A DNA stretch of 64,000 nucleotides from Staphylococcus kloosii (GTDB taxonomy: Bacteria; Bacillota; Bacilli; Staphylococcales; Staphylococcaceae): contig NZ_CP027846.1 in NCBI RefSeq assembly GCF_003019255.1, positions 2,294,001 to 2,358,000 of the forward strand, given 5' to 3'. Below the pieces are notes generated by a model. That model worked only from the letters and a program-made list of their open reading frames with translations. It had not been told where the DNA came from and did no database searches. Positions 51,252-61,234 of this stretch are shown here, piece after piece. Numbering within the stretch: the stretch's first letter is position 1; the number at the start of each line of letters is the position of its first letter. Position numbers and translations under genes: made by a program.

Positions 51252-51740
51252 TTATTTATCTCTTTGGTTCACAATTTGTAATGGATTACCATATGCTAAT
51301 GCATTATTAGGTATATCTTTAGTGACGATACAACCTGCCCCAACTTTCACATTGGAACCAATAGTAACACCCGGTAAAACCGTGACATTGGCACCTATCA
51401 TCGTATTATTACCAATGTAAATCTTCCCAGTGCGAAATTCATCAACTAGAAACTCATGTGTTAACAATACTGTATTATAGCCAACTATACTATTATGGCC
51501 AATATGAATGTACTCAGGATACATAATATCAGGCACGACTTTATATGCAAAAGCAGTATGCTCACCAACGGTCATCTTTAATAGATGCCTATACATCCAT
51601 CTTTTTAACTTTAAACTAGGTAAATAGCGACAAATCTCGATAACAATCGTCTGTTTTAAAACTTTAAATTTACTTACGTGTCGATACATCGTCCATAGCG
51701 GATTGATATTTGCGACACGTTGTTTGTTAATATTTCTCAC
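51252..51740 (-). CDS. Left-handed beta-helix acyltransferase
   Basis: A 162-residue hexapeptide-repeat protein. From about residue 68 the strands show [LIV]-G-x-x-x-x repeats (YIHIGHNSIVGYNTVLL, then IYIGNNTMIGANVTVLPGVTI and SNVKVGAGCIVTKDIP). It ends in the NNALAYGNP loop of the maltose/serine acetyltransferase group. The substrate is unknown. The start is taken as GTG at 51740, three bases after the lgt stop; a TTG at 51770 inside lgt is the alternative. It belongs to the hprK-lgt operon. Confidence 0.85.
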   Translation of the reverse strand: MRNINKQRVANINPLWTMYRHVSKFKVLKQTIVIEICRYLPSLKLKRWMYRHLLKMTVGEHTAFAYKVVPDIMYPEYIHIGHNSIVGYNTVLLTHEFLVDEFRTGKIYIGNNTMIGANVTVLPGVTIGSNVKVGAGCIVTKDIPNNALAYGNPLQIVNQRDK

Positions 51741-51745
51741 TGCAA

Positions 51746-52579
51746 TCACTTCGCTTTTGTTTTCGGCCAAGATAATGGACCTGCATCTTTATATTGCATT
51801 GGATTATATTTTACTCTTCTAAAAATTATAATTGCTATACCAATTATAACGAGTATGACAGACATTAATTGGGCTACTCTAATATGTTCCGTCAACATTA
51901 AACTGTCTGTACGCATACCCTCGACAAAAAATCTGCCAATAGAATACCAAATTAAATATAAACAGAAAGTTTCTCCAATTTTCAAATGCTTACGTAACGT
52001 AATCAAAATAATGAAACCTAAAATATCCCATACAGACTCATATAAGAAAGTAGGTTGATAATACTGACCATCAATATACATATTTTTAATTATAAATTCA
52101 GGAATATGTAGATGTTCAAGTGCAGTACGAGAAACAGGGCCACCATGTGCTTCATGATTCATAAAGTTTCCCCATCTACCAATACCTTGTCCTAGAATAA
52201 TACTCGGTGCGATAACGTCTCCCATTTGAAATGGGTTATAATTTTTCATTTTACAAAGTATAACGCCTGTAGCAAAACCACCAATTAATCCCCCATGAAT
52301 AGCAATACCACCATGCCAAATCATCGGAATCTCAATTGGATTTTGTAGATAATAAGGTAACTGAAAGATGACAAAATAGATACGCGCTACGATAAAGCCA
52401 AAAATCGCACTCCAAAAAATAATATCCACGAGTGTATCTTTATCATGGCCGATACGTTTGACGCCAGCCTGTGCAATAAAGTATCCAAGTAGAATACCTG
52501 CCGCAATAATAATGCCATACCATCTTATCGAAAGTGGTCCTAATTCTATGGCGACTGGATCGATATAACTTAACATCAT
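51746..52579 (-). CDS. lgt: Prolipoprotein diacylglyceryl transferase
   Basis: A 277-residue membrane enzyme that attaches diacylglycerol from phosphatidylglycerol to the lipobox cysteine of lipoproteins. Seven membrane spans are expected. IRWYGIIIAAGILLGY, the WHGGIAIHGGLIGG segment, and the Lgt signature GQGIGRWGNFMNHEAHGG with its essential arginine are visible. Its ATG overlaps the TGA of hprK by four bases. It would modify the siderophore-binding lipoprotein at 16589. Confidence 0.97.
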   Translation of the reverse strand: MMLSYIDPVAIELGPLSIRWYGIIIAAGILLGYFIAQAGVKRIGHDKDTLVDIIFWSAIFGFIVARIYFVIFQLPYYLQNPIEIPMIWHGGIAIHGGLIGGFATGVILCKMKNYNPFQMGDVIAPSIILGQGIGRWGNFMNHEAHGGPVSRTALEHLHIPEFIIKNMYIDGQYYQPTFLYESVWDILGFIILITLRKHLKIGETFCLYLIWYSIGRFFVEGMRTDSLMLTEHIRVAQLMSVILVIIGIAIIIFRRVKYNPMQYKDAGPLSWPKTKAK

Positions 52580-53523
52580 TGAGGTAAATCTCCTTCGTTG
52601 TTTTTATTACTATTGCGCATTATCTCAGCATTTAATCTATCATTAAACTCTTCAGCAGTATTAATGCCCATAATATTAAGTCGATAGTTCATTGCCGCCA
52701 CTTCTAAAATAACTGCAACGTTACGACCAGGTCTTACTGGGATAGTTTTCTTCGTAATTTCATTATCTAAAATACGTAATGTTTCTTCATTTAACCCTAC
52801 ACGGTCATAGAGTTTATCTTTATGCCAATTTTCTAAATGTATATTCAAACGAATTCTCTTTTCAGTCAGGATTGAGCCTGCACCAAATAATGTCATAACA
52901 TTGATAATACCTAACCCACGAATTTCTAAAAGATGTTCGATTAATTTAGGTGGCTTACCAATCAATTCGTCTTTACTCACTTCTCTAATTTCGACATTAT
53001 CATCAGCTACAAGTCTATGACCACGTTTAACAAGTTCTAAAGCTGTTTCACTTTTACCAATGCCTGAATCACCTGTAATCATAACACCAACGCCATATAC
53101 GTCTACAAGTACACCATGTAATGATGTCGTACGAGCAAGTTCATGTTCTAAAAATGTCGTTAAACGACTCATCAATTGCGTCGTAGCAACCGTAGACATA
53201 ATTAATGGCGTCTCTAATTCTTTTGCAGCTTCTATTAATTCTTCAGGGGGTTCTAAATCTCTCGTCACAATAATAGCCGGTGTTTCGGGGCGACATAACT
53301 TTCTCATTCTACCTTGTCGTTCTTCATCCGGGAGTAAATTATAAAAAGATAATTCAGTAGTACCTAATAATTGAATACGGTCAGATGCATAATGAGAAAA
53401 GTAACCTGCCATCTCTAATCCTGGTCTAGAAATATCTGTATTTTTAATTTGCTTATTTAAACCGGCCTCGCCAGCTATCAGTTCAAGTTCAAACCGTTCC
53501 ACTAGATCTTTAGTAGTTAACAT
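52576..53523 (-). CDS. hprK: HPr kinase/phosphorylase
   Basis: A 315-residue bifunctional enzyme that phosphorylates HPr at Ser46 and removes that phosphate, setting CcpA-dependent catabolite control. Walker A is GDSGIGKSETALELVKRGH near 152-170, and the family signature LEIRGLGIINV is near 201-211. The N-terminal domain (1-130) is complete. A TTGAGGTGA box precedes the ATG. It is first in an operon with lgt, the acyltransferase, the TPR protein and perhaps trxB. The cre-like site at 4626 is a possible downstream target. Confidence 0.97.
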   Translation of the reverse strand: MLTTKDLVERFELELIAGEAGLNKQIKNTDISRPGLEMAGYFSHYASDRIQLLGTTELSFYNLLPDEERQGRMRKLCRPETPAIIVTRDLEPPEELIEAAKELETPLIMSTVATTQLMSRLTTFLEHELARTTSLHGVLVDVYGVGVMITGDSGIGKSETALELVKRGHRLVADDNVEIREVSKDELIGKPPKLIEHLLEIRGLGIINVMTLFGAGSILTEKRIRLNIHLENWHKDKLYDRVGLNEETLRILDNEITKKTIPVRPGRNVAVILEVAAMNYRLNIMGINTAEEFNDRLNAEIMRNSNKNNEGDLPQ

Positions 53524-53749
53524 AGGTTCACCTCAATAATATTTTTCCTATACGTATTATGTTCATATCATATCAAAAAGTTACTATTAAACATAATTAA
53601 AATATGTGTAAATTGTATGACTGCTCACGTATTAAAATGGTCTATTTATTAATTATATACGATTAGTCACAATAACGTCTAAATATATTAAACTTTTATA
53701 CTGTAAATTTTTTGTTATTTAAAAATGAGCAATAAAACGTGCCTATCAA

Positions 53750-53790
53750 TTAAAAAATGGCTGAAACATTAAAACATGCTTCAGCCATTT
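53750..53790 (-). terminator. Terminator of uvrB-uvrA
   Basis: AAATGGCTGAA and TTCAGCCATTT pair and are followed on minus by TTTAATTG. Confidence 0.85.
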
Positions 53791-53806
53791 TGCTATAAGT
53801 TATTTA

Positions 53807-56644
53807 TTAATTTTGCACACTATCACGTTCTAAGACGTGTTTTAAATATTGACCTGTATAACTTGATTCAACTTGTGCGATTTCTTCAGGCGTCCCTGTA
53901 GCGATAATCGTACCACCACCGTCGCCACCTTCAGGACCTAAATCAATAATATGATCTGCCGTTTTAATCACGTCTAAATTATGTTCGATAATAACGACTG
54001 TATCGCCATTTTCGACCAAGGTATTTAAGACATTTAATAAACGACCAATATCATCAACATGTAGTCCAGTTGTCGGTTCATCTAAAATATAAATAGATTT
54101 ACCAGTTGAACGTTTGTGTAATTCGGATGCCAATTTAACACGTTGTGCTTCCCCACCAGATAAAGTAGTGGCAGGTTGACCCAATGTCACATAACCTAGT
54201 CCAACATCGACTAATGTTTTTAATTTGCGATGTATTTTTGGTACATTTTCGAAAAAGTATGTTGCTTCTTCAGCAGTCATGCTCAGTACATCAGCAATAT
54301 TTTTACCTTTATACGTAACTTCAAGCGTTTCACGATTGTATCGTGAACCATCGCATACTTCACAAGGCACATAAACGTCAGGTAAAAAGTGCATCTCTAT
54401 TTTAATAATGCCATCACCTTTACATGCTTCACAACGTCCGCCTTTAACGTTGAAACTAAATCTACCTTTAGAGTAACCACGTACTTTCGCTTCATTAGTT
54501 TGCGCGAATATATCTCTAATATCGTCAAAAACGCCTGTATAAGTAGCAGGATTAGAACGAGGTGTACGTCCTATTGGTGATTGATCAATATCGATTATGC
54601 GTTCTAATTGGTCAATACCTTCGACTGCATCACAATCTCCTGGTTTCACTTTTGATTTATTTATTTCTTTTGCTAATGATTTATAAAGCACTTGGTTTAC
54701 AAGTGAACTTTTACCAGAGCCAGAAACGCCTGTAACAACAGTCATCGTTGATAATGGAAAATCAACATCAACATTTTTCAAGTTATTGCTACGCGCACCT
54801 TTAACGCTTATTTTTCTATCTGTAATTTCTCGTCGATGTTCAGGTACATCTATGCGCTTTTTACCACTTAAATATTGACCAGTTAACGAATCTTTACTCT
54901 TCATAACTTGTTTTGGTGTACCACTAGCAACAATTTCACCACCGTGTTCACCTGCACCAGGGCCAACATCGACTAAATAATCCGCAGCACGCATCGTATC
55001 ATCATCATGTTCAACAACTATAAGTGTGTTACCTAAATCTCTCATTTCCTTTAACGTTTCGATAAGACGATCGTTATCGCGTTGATGCAAGCCGATAGAA
55101 GGCTCATCTAAAACATAAAGCACACCTGACAATCTAGAACCTATTTGCGTAGCTAATCTAATACGTTGTGCTTCCCCGCCTGAAAGCGTACCAGATGAAC
55201 GATTTAACGTTAAATATTCTAAACCAACATTAAATAAGAATTTCAAACGTGAAATAATTTCTTTTAATATTTGGTTTGCAATCGTTCTATCTTGATTAGA
55301 TAGTTCAATATTTTCATAATAATCAAGCGCTTCTTTAATAGATTTATTAATTACCTCACCAATATTAAGTCCTGATACGTAAACAGATAAGGCCTCTCTA
55401 CTTAGACGTTGTCCATGACAAGTTTCACAAGGTAATTCTGTCATATATTTACTCATCATTTCACGTACATATTCTGATGGTGATTCATGGTAACGTCGAT
55501 TAATATTATTAATTACGCCTTCAAATTCCATCGTACGTGTTCTAGTTTGACCGTTACGTTGTTTAAAAGTAAATTCTATTTCTTTACCTTGTGAGCCGTT
55601 CATTAAAATATCTTTTTGTCTGTCTGTTAATTTTTTGTATGGTTTATCCATATTTATTTTATAAACTTCACATACGCGTTTTAATAGCGTTGGATAAAAA
55701 TCAGAACTTGTTGGTTCCCATGGTACGATGGCACCTTCATTAAGCGTTAAGTTTTTATCAGGCACTACTAAGTCCATATCTACAGTCAATTTTTGACCTA
55801 GACCATCACACGTTGGACAAGCACCAAATGGACTATTAAAACTAAACATTCTTGGTTCTAACTCACCAATTGAAAAACCACAAATTGGACAAGCATGATT
55901 TTCGGAGAATTTTAACTCTTCGTCACCGATAACATCGACAACTAAATTTCCTTCTGCTAAACGTAAAGCAGTTTCTATTGAGTCCGCTAAACGTGTTTCA
56001 ATACCTTCTTTAACAACGAGTCTATCGACAACAACTTCAATGGTATGATTTTTATTTTTATCAAGCTCTGGCACTTCGTTAACGTCTGTAATTTCACCAT
56101 CGACGCGTACACGAACGTAACCTTTTTTAATAATATCGTCGATTAACTTCTCGTGTGATCCCTTACGATGTGAAACTACAGGAGCAAGCAATTGAATTTT
56201 AGTACGTTCTTCTAAATTCAATATTCTATCCGTCATTTGTTGCACTGTTTGCGATTCTATTTCAATACTGTGATTAGGGCAATATGCTTTACCTACACGC
56301 GCATATAATAAACGAATATAATCATATATTTCAGTCACTGTTGCTACGATAGATCTAGGATTTTTACTAGTAGTCTTTTGATCGATTGATATTGCAGGTG
56401 ACAAACCTTCAATCGTGTCTACATCAGGTTTATCCATTTGACCTAAAAATTGACGTGCGTATGCGCTTAGCGATTCAACATAACGTCGTTGACCTTCTGC
56501 ATAAATCGTATCGAAAGCAAGTGAGGATTTACCTGATCCAGAAAGACCTGTCATGACAATCAATTTATTTTTAGGAATTTCAATATCTACACTTTTTAAA
56601 TTATGGGCACGCGCCCCTTTAACGACAATAGATGGTTCTTTCAT
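53807..56644 (-). CDS. uvrA: Excinuclease ABC subunit A
   Basis: A 945-residue ABC-type damage sensor of nucleotide excision repair. Walker A motifs occur at GLSGSGKSSLAFDTIYAEGQ cut short near 32-45 and at GVSGSGKSSLV near 640; the two LSGGEAQR signatures are near 487 and 825. Zinc fingers are CPICGFSIGE..CPTC near 255-283 and CEACKGDGIIK..CEVC near 738-765. It is nine bases after uvrB, in the same transcript, so the LexA box at 58769 governs it too. Confidence 0.97.
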   Translation of the reverse strand: MKEPSIVVKGARAHNLKSVDIEIPKNKLIVMTGLSGSGKSSLAFDTIYAEGQRRYVESLSAYARQFLGQMDKPDVDTIEGLSPAISIDQKTTSKNPRSIVATVTEIYDYIRLLYARVGKAYCPNHSIEIESQTVQQMTDRILNLEERTKIQLLAPVVSHRKGSHEKLIDDIIKKGYVRVRVDGEITDVNEVPELDKNKNHTIEVVVDRLVVKEGIETRLADSIETALRLAEGNLVVDVIGDEELKFSENHACPICGFSIGELEPRMFSFNSPFGACPTCDGLGQKLTVDMDLVVPDKNLTLNEGAIVPWEPTSSDFYPTLLKRVCEVYKINMDKPYKKLTDRQKDILMNGSQGKEIEFTFKQRNGQTRTRTMEFEGVINNINRRYHESPSEYVREMMSKYMTELPCETCHGQRLSREALSVYVSGLNIGEVINKSIKEALDYYENIELSNQDRTIANQILKEIISRLKFLFNVGLEYLTLNRSSGTLSGGEAQRIRLATQIGSRLSGVLYVLDEPSIGLHQRDNDRLIETLKEMRDLGNTLIVVEHDDDTMRAADYLVDVGPGAGEHGGEIVASGTPKQVMKSKDSLTGQYLSGKKRIDVPEHRREITDRKISVKGARSNNLKNVDVDFPLSTMTVVTGVSGSGKSSLVNQVLYKSLAKEINKSKVKPGDCDAVEGIDQLERIIDIDQSPIGRTPRSNPATYTGVFDDIRDIFAQTNEAKVRGYSKGRFSFNVKGGRCEACKGDGIIKIEMHFLPDVYVPCEVCDGSRYNRETLEVTYKGKNIADVLSMTAEEATYFFENVPKIHRKLKTLVDVGLGYVTLGQPATTLSGGEAQRVKLASELHKRSTGKSIYILDEPTTGLHVDDIGRLLNVLNTLVENGDTVVIIEHNLDVIKTADHIIDLGPEGGDGGGTIIATGTPEEIAQVESSYTGQYLKHVLERDSVQN

Positions 56645-56653
56645 ATATTAATG

Positions 56654-58645
56654 TCACCCTTCTGCTTTTAATTCAAATAACATATCTCTTAGTTCAGTAG
56701 CTTTTTCAAAGTCTAAATCTTTGGCAGCTTGTTTCATTTCTTTTTCTATATTTTGAATTGTTTTTTCGCGTTCTTTCTTAGTCATTTTCTTAGGTAGTTC
56801 TTTTTGCTGTTGTTCATTCGTGTCATCACTTTCAACAGTGGCACTAATAACATCGTGAATTTTTTTGTTAATTGTAGTCGGTGTAATGCCATATTTTTCG
56901 TTATAGGCTGTTTGTATTTCTCGACGACGTTCAGTTTCATCAATAGCATAACGCATTGAGTCTGTTATTTTGTCGCCATACATAATTACTTCACCTTCAC
57001 TGTTACGTGCAGCACGACCAATTGTTTGTACTAACGAACGTTCTGAACGTAAAAAGCCTTCTTTATCAGCATCTAAAATAACAACTAATGAAACTTCTGG
57101 AATATCTATACCCTCTCTTAACAAGTTAATTCCGACAACAACATCATAAGTTCCCATACGTAAATCTCTTATAATTTCAATACGCTCTAATGTTTTAATC
57201 TCGGAATGTAGATAATTGACTTTAATACCCGCTTCTTTCATATAGGTCGTCAAATCTTCACTCATTTTTTTCGTTAATGTTGTAACGAGCACACGTTCAT
57301 TTTTGTCGATACGTTCCTGAATTTCACCCAATAAATCATCGATTTGATTTTCAGTAGGACGCACTTCAATTTTAGGATCTAGTAATCCAGTTGGACGAAT
57401 AATTTGTTCTACCATTTCGTCTGTATGTTCTATTTCATAAGGTCCAGGTGTTGCAGACACATATACAAGTTGATTTGTTTTTTCTTCGAATTCCTCAAAT
57501 TTTAACGGTCTATTATCTAAAGCACTAGGCAACCTAAAGCCATGGTCGACCAATACTTGTTTACGTGCTCTATCTCCGTTATACATGCCTCGTACTTGTG
57601 GTAACGTAACATGTGATTCATCGACCATAATAAGCCAGTCGTCACCAAAGTAATCTAATAGTGTATATGGCGTTGAACCTAATGGTCTTAAAGTTAAATG
57701 GACTGAATAGTTTTCAATTCCTGAACAGAAGCCCATCTCACGCATCATCTCTAAATCATAGTTCGTACGTTGTTCAAGTCTTTGCGCTTCTAATAATTTA
57801 TTTTCAGATCTTAATTCTTCTAAACGTTCGGCTAATTCATCTTCTATACGTTGGATAGCTGATTTCATCTTTTCTTCACGAGTTACGAAGTGAGAGGCTG
57901 GGAAGATCGCAAAGTGTTCACGTTCACGTATAACTTCGCCAGTTAAGTAATTCACTTCTCTAATTCTATCTATTTCATCACCAAAAAATTCAACTCGGAT
58001 ACACATTTCTTCACGAGAAGCCGGGAAAATTTCCACGACATCGCCACGTACTCTGAAAGTCCCACGACGAAAGTCAATATCATTACGTGTATATTGTACA
58101 TCTACTAATTGACGTAACAATTCACTTCTATCCATTTCCATGCCAACTCTTACACTAACTACTAAATCGCGATATTCATCTGGATTACCTAAACCATAAA
58201 TACAACTTACACTGGCAATAATGATAACGTCATCGCGTTCAAACAAAGCACTCGTTGCAGAGTGACGTAATTGGTCTATTTCATCGTTAATAGAAGCGTC
58301 TTTTTCAATAAATGTATCTGTGGAAGGCACATATGCTTCGGGTTGATAATAGTCATAATAACTAACAAAATATTCGACTCTATTTTCAGGGAAAAATTCT
58401 TTAAACTCACTATATAATTGGCCTGCCAATGTTTTGTTGTGAGCGATAATGAGTGTTGGTTTACCAACCTCTTTAATAACGTTACTCATCGTAAACGTTT
58501 TACCAGTACCTGTGGCTCCTAGTAATGTTTGATGTCTTTTACCTTCATTGATGCCATCTACAATTTTTTGTATAGCTTGAGGTTGATCGCCTTGAGGTTT
58601 AAAATCAGAAGCTAATTTAAATGGGTAATGTTCCATATGTGACAC
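56654..58645 (-). CDS. uvrB: Excinuclease ABC subunit B
   Basis: A 663-residue helicase-like repair protein that verifies damage after UvrA and recruits UvrC. Walker A is GATGTGKTFTMSN near 42-54; the beta-hairpin YYDYYQPEAYVPSTDTFIEKD is near 97-117; helicase motifs V and VI are LLREGIDIPEVSLV and QTIGRAARN; the C-terminal UVR motif (FEKATELRDMLFELK) is present. The start is drawn at GTG 58645 near AGGAGG; an ATG three codons later is also possible. LexA box upstream. Confidence 0.97.
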   Translation of the reverse strand: MSHMEHYPFKLASDFKPQGDQPQAIQKIVDGINEGKRHQTLLGATGTGKTFTMSNVIKEVGKPTLIIAHNKTLAGQLYSEFKEFFPENRVEYFVSYYDYYQPEAYVPSTDTFIEKDASINDEIDQLRHSATSALFERDDVIIIASVSCIYGLGNPDEYRDLVVSVRVGMEMDRSELLRQLVDVQYTRNDIDFRRGTFRVRGDVVEIFPASREEMCIRVEFFGDEIDRIREVNYLTGEVIREREHFAIFPASHFVTREEKMKSAIQRIEDELAERLEELRSENKLLEAQRLEQRTNYDLEMMREMGFCSGIENYSVHLTLRPLGSTPYTLLDYFGDDWLIMVDESHVTLPQVRGMYNGDRARKQVLVDHGFRLPSALDNRPLKFEEFEEKTNQLVYVSATPGPYEIEHTDEMVEQIIRPTGLLDPKIEVRPTENQIDDLLGEIQERIDKNERVLVTTLTKKMSEDLTTYMKEAGIKVNYLHSEIKTLERIEIIRDLRMGTYDVVVGINLLREGIDIPEVSLVVILDADKEGFLRSERSLVQTIGRAARNSEGEVIMYGDKITDSMRYAIDETERRREIQTAYNEKYGITPTTINKKIHDVISATVESDDTNEQQQKELPKKMTKKEREKTIQNIEKEMKQAAKDLDFEKATELRDMLFELKAEG

Positions 58646-58741
58646 ATGCCTCCTATTTATTATCGCATTACATGTCTTTATTCATTAAACTTGTTCGTAT
58701 TTAACATGTTATTTTACATAATTCTGCATTAGTTACAGTCT

Positions 58742-58782
58742 ATTTTAACAGATTCAGTCACTTTTATACAAACATTTGTTCG
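58742..58782 (-). promoter_or_regulatory. uvrBA promoter with LexA box
   Basis: CGAACAAATGTTTG on minus (plus 58769-58782) is a LexA box with one mismatch in the right half. It abuts -35 TTGTAT (plus 58766-58771), which has an 18-bp spacer to TAAAAT (plus 58742-58747). Confidence 0.8.
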
Positions 58783-58810
58783 TTATTTTAAGTTTACTTT
58801 TGTTCAAATA

Positions 58811-58844
58811 AAAAACAAACATAGGTTGTACGCTATGTTTGTTT
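58811..58844 (-). terminator. Terminator of the csbA operon
   Basis: AAACAAACATA and TATGTTTGTTT form an 11-bp stem followed on minus by TTTATTTG. Confidence 0.8.
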
Positions 58845-58907
58845 ACGAATGTATATAGTATAAATGTATATAGACAAAACAATCAATTTTATTGTTTGTT
58901 GTATCAT

Positions 58908-59144
58908 TTAATCATAATCATCATCTTTTTTATGAAACTTTAAATTATCTATAATGATATAGCCTGCCAAAATAGATACTACATCGATAAAAATTATCCA
59001 TTCATTGTGAAAAAATCCCTTTTGAACGGATACGCCAATTAATACTAACGTTAAAATTGTTCCAACCCATTTACTTCTAGTTAATACGCTAAATAAAATG
59101 ACTAATACACATGGGAAAAATGAAGCAAGTATGTACCATATCAT
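58908..59144 (-). CDS. csbA: CsbA-family membrane protein
   Basis: A 78-residue membrane protein with three helices. LASFFPCVLVILFSVLT, VSVQKGFFHNEWIIFIDVVSILAGYII match B. subtilis CsbA, and csbA precedes uvrB-uvrA there too. In Bacillus it is sigma-B controlled, but here no sigma-B box is evident. The start is placed at ATG 59144; a GTG at 59153 overlapping the stop of the previous gene is an alternative. Its role is unknown. Confidence 0.82.
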   Translation of the reverse strand: MIWYILASFFPCVLVILFSVLTRSKWVGTILTLVLIGVSVQKGFFHNEWIIFIDVVSILAGYIIIDNLKFHKKDDDYD

Positions 59145-59149
59145 ATTAT

Positions 59150-59791
59150 TCACTCATTTCTTTTATTGATAATACTCATCGTTGTATCATATAACTCTGA
59201 CTTTGGAATATATTTTTCTTGTAACATTTCTGGAATAATATGCTCTATAAAATCTTGCACCGAATAAAGGTGATCAAATTGCATGATAGTTTCTAGAGAC
59301 ATTTCATAAATTTCAAAAAACAATGGCTCTGGGTTTCGTTTCTGTATTTCGCCTAATGTTTCATATAATAAATCAATCTTATCTGCTACTGATAGAATTT
59401 GACCTTCTAACGAGTCATCTTTACCTTCTTGTAGTCGTTCACGATAAATATTTTGAAAATGTTCTGGTATTTCTTCACTAATAAATGTGTCGACCATTTC
59501 TTCTTCAACTTGCGAGAATAATTTTTTTAGTTCACCACTCGCATACTTCACAGGTGTTTTGATATCCCCGGTAAATATTTCAGCAAAGTCATGGTTTAGT
59601 GCTTTTTCATATAAACTCTTCCAATCTACTGTACTACCTCTATACTCTTCAACTGTACCTAAATATTGCGCAATTTTCGTAACTTTAAACGAGTGCGCCG
59701 CTACATTATGTTCAAAATATTTAAATTTCCCTGGTAGTCTTATTAACGTTTCTAAGTCGGATAAACGTTTGAAATATTGATGTACACCCAT
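59150..59791 (-). CDS. HD-domain phosphohydrolase, YfbR-like
   Basis: A 213-residue HD-domain protein. The metal ligands lie in FEHNVAAHSFKVTKIAQYL (first His) and LNHDFAEIFTGDIKTPVKY (HD pair), and a later aspartate in ILSVADKIDLLYE. This matches the YfbR family of 5'-deoxynucleotidases, which act on dNMPs. A GAGGAGGC box precedes the ATG. It is followed directly by csbA. The substrate is inferred from the family only. Confidence 0.85.
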   Translation of the reverse strand: MGVHQYFKRLSDLETLIRLPGKFKYFEHNVAAHSFKVTKIAQYLGTVEEYRGSTVDWKSLYEKALNHDFAEIFTGDIKTPVKYASGELKKLFSQVEEEMVDTFISEEIPEHFQNIYRERLQEGKDDSLEGQILSVADKIDLLYETLGEIQKRNPEPLFFEIYEMSLETIMQFDHLYSVQDFIEHIIPEMLQEKYIPKSELYDTTMSIINKRNE

Positions 59792-59822
59792 GACACATGC
59801 CTCCTCGTATATTTAAATAAAG

Positions 59823-59851
59823 ATTATACTTGTTTCTATTAATTGAAGCAA
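59823..59851 (-). promoter_or_regulatory. Promoter of the HD-domain gene and csbA
   Basis: On minus, TTGCTT (plus 59846-59851), a 17-bp spacer and TATAAT (plus 59823-59828). Confidence 0.7.
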
Positions 59852-59935
59852 ATGTGATAAATATTGTTAAACAATATATCGTGATTGCTTAAATTAAATT
59901 ATGCAGTGTTTAGGTGTAATTTTCAAAAATAAAAC

Positions 59936-60028
59936 GACTATAACTAAAATATTCACGCGCTTCGTCATTTCAAAACATAATTTTGCTTTGAATAATTAAA
60001 CGAAACGTGACCTATTATAGTTATAGTC
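59936..60028 (-). terminator. Nested inverted repeat after the LysM-CHAP gene
   Basis: GACTATAACTA/TAGTTATAGTC (11 bp) encloses TCACG/CGTGA, which encloses TTCAAA/TTTGAA. On minus it is followed by GTTTTATTTTTG, so it probably ends the LysM-CHAP transcript. It is longer than a usual terminator. Confidence 0.6.
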
Positions 60029-60038
60029 ATAATTTAAA

Positions 60039-60965
60039 TTAATGAATGTATTGATATGCTCCAGTATTCGTAATTGTACGATATGATTTTTGTCCTAAAC
60101 CTTGCCAATTCATTTCAGAAACGACAATAGAACCATCTTGATTCGTCTTTTCAACGATACCTACATGACCAAATGGTCCCGCAGTTGTTTGAAAAACTGC
60201 ACCTACAGCTGGTTGATTATTTACTGTAAATCCTTGACTTTGTGCTGCTGAAGCCCAGTTATTAGCATTGCCCCATAACGTACTAATTGATTTGCCTAAT
60301 TGTTGGCGACGATCAAATGCATAATATGTACATTGACCCCAATCATAATAATTATTATGTCCTGCAAAATTAGTGCTTCGCGTATTGTATGACGGCTGTT
60401 GATAATAACTAGATTGACTTGCATCATAATTGTATGGTTGTGTATTTATATTGTAATTACTTGTATATTGTGTAGTGTATGAATTTGCATACCGATTACT
60501 AAAATCTGACGTATTGTTTGTAGCTGTAGCTGTTGTATGTTGAGTTGATTGTACTGCAGTTCTTAACTCACTATTAAATGGTGATAAGTGTGCAGAACCT
60601 TTTTCCGTGATTGTGATGCGTTGTCCTGCGTGAATCATCTCAGTTACGTTAGGGTTTAACTTATAAATTTTTTCTAAAGAAACCTGATATTTTTTACCTA
60701 TTTTATATAACGTGTCACCCGTTTTTACCTCTACAATATCTTGGTCTGGTAATAAAAGCGTTGTACCTTTAGCGACATGTGTCGTATTTTCCGCTAGACC
60801 ATTCAATTTAATAATGTCTGATGTTGTTGAAGCATATTTCTCTGCTAATGTACTAAGTTGAGTTTCTTCCTCAGCAACTTGATGACTCTGACTTGCCGAA
60901 GCTGTATGATTTATTAAACCAATTAATGATAAAGAAAAAATAGAACTCGTGATAGTTTTTTTCAT
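60039..60965 (-). CDS. LysM-CHAP cell-wall hydrolase (SsaA/Sle1-like)
   Basis: A 308-residue secreted murein hydrolase. Signal peptide 1-25 (cleavage after ASA). A degenerate LysM near 35-75 and a clear LysM near 78-120 (VKTGDTLYKIGKKYQVSLEKIYKLNPNV) bind peptidoglycan. A Y/N/Q/T-rich linker follows. The C-terminal CHAP domain has the catalytic cysteine in YDWGQCTYYAF near 211 and histidine in GPFGHVGIVE near 268. It cuts peptide or amide bonds in the wall during daughter-cell separation. A WalR box upstream fits the known control of this class. Confidence 0.93.
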   Translation of the reverse strand: MKKTITSSIFSLSLIGLINHTASASQSHQVAEEETQLSTLAEKYASTTSDIIKLNGLAENTTHVAKGTTLLLPDQDIVEVKTGDTLYKIGKKYQVSLEKIYKLNPNVTEMIHAGQRITITEKGSAHLSPFNSELRTAVQSTQHTTATATNNTSDFSNRYANSYTTQYTSNYNINTQPYNYDASQSSYYQQPSYNTRSTNFAGHNNYYDWGQCTYYAFDRRQQLGKSISTLWGNANNWASAAQSQGFTVNNQPAVGAVFQTTAGPFGHVGIVEKTNQDGSIVVSEMNWQGLGQKSYRTITNTGAYQYIH

Positions 60966-61035
60966 GGTGTTGTTCAATCCTTTTTAACCGATTTTGTGAT
61001 TTTAATATAGCACACTTTTTATAAACACGTGTTAC

Positions 61036-61051
61036 TGTTATCAAGCTGTAA
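61036..61051 (+). promoter_or_regulatory. WalR binding site
   Basis: TGTTA-TCAAGC-TGTAA is an exact match to the WalR consensus TGTWA-N6-TGTWA, about 70 bases upstream of the LysM-CHAP start. Confidence 0.8.
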
Positions 61052-61234
61052 TAAAAGCGTTAATTTTACACATATAATTCAAATCAAAAACTATGAAACC
61101 ATGCATTAAATCAACGTTTACGGAAATCAATCTCATCAATCGGTTAATAAATCTAATTGAAATTTACATATGAAATTATAATATTTTTAAATTGAAAAAA
61201 TTTTAATGTCTGCGCCGCATTATGATTCAACTCA

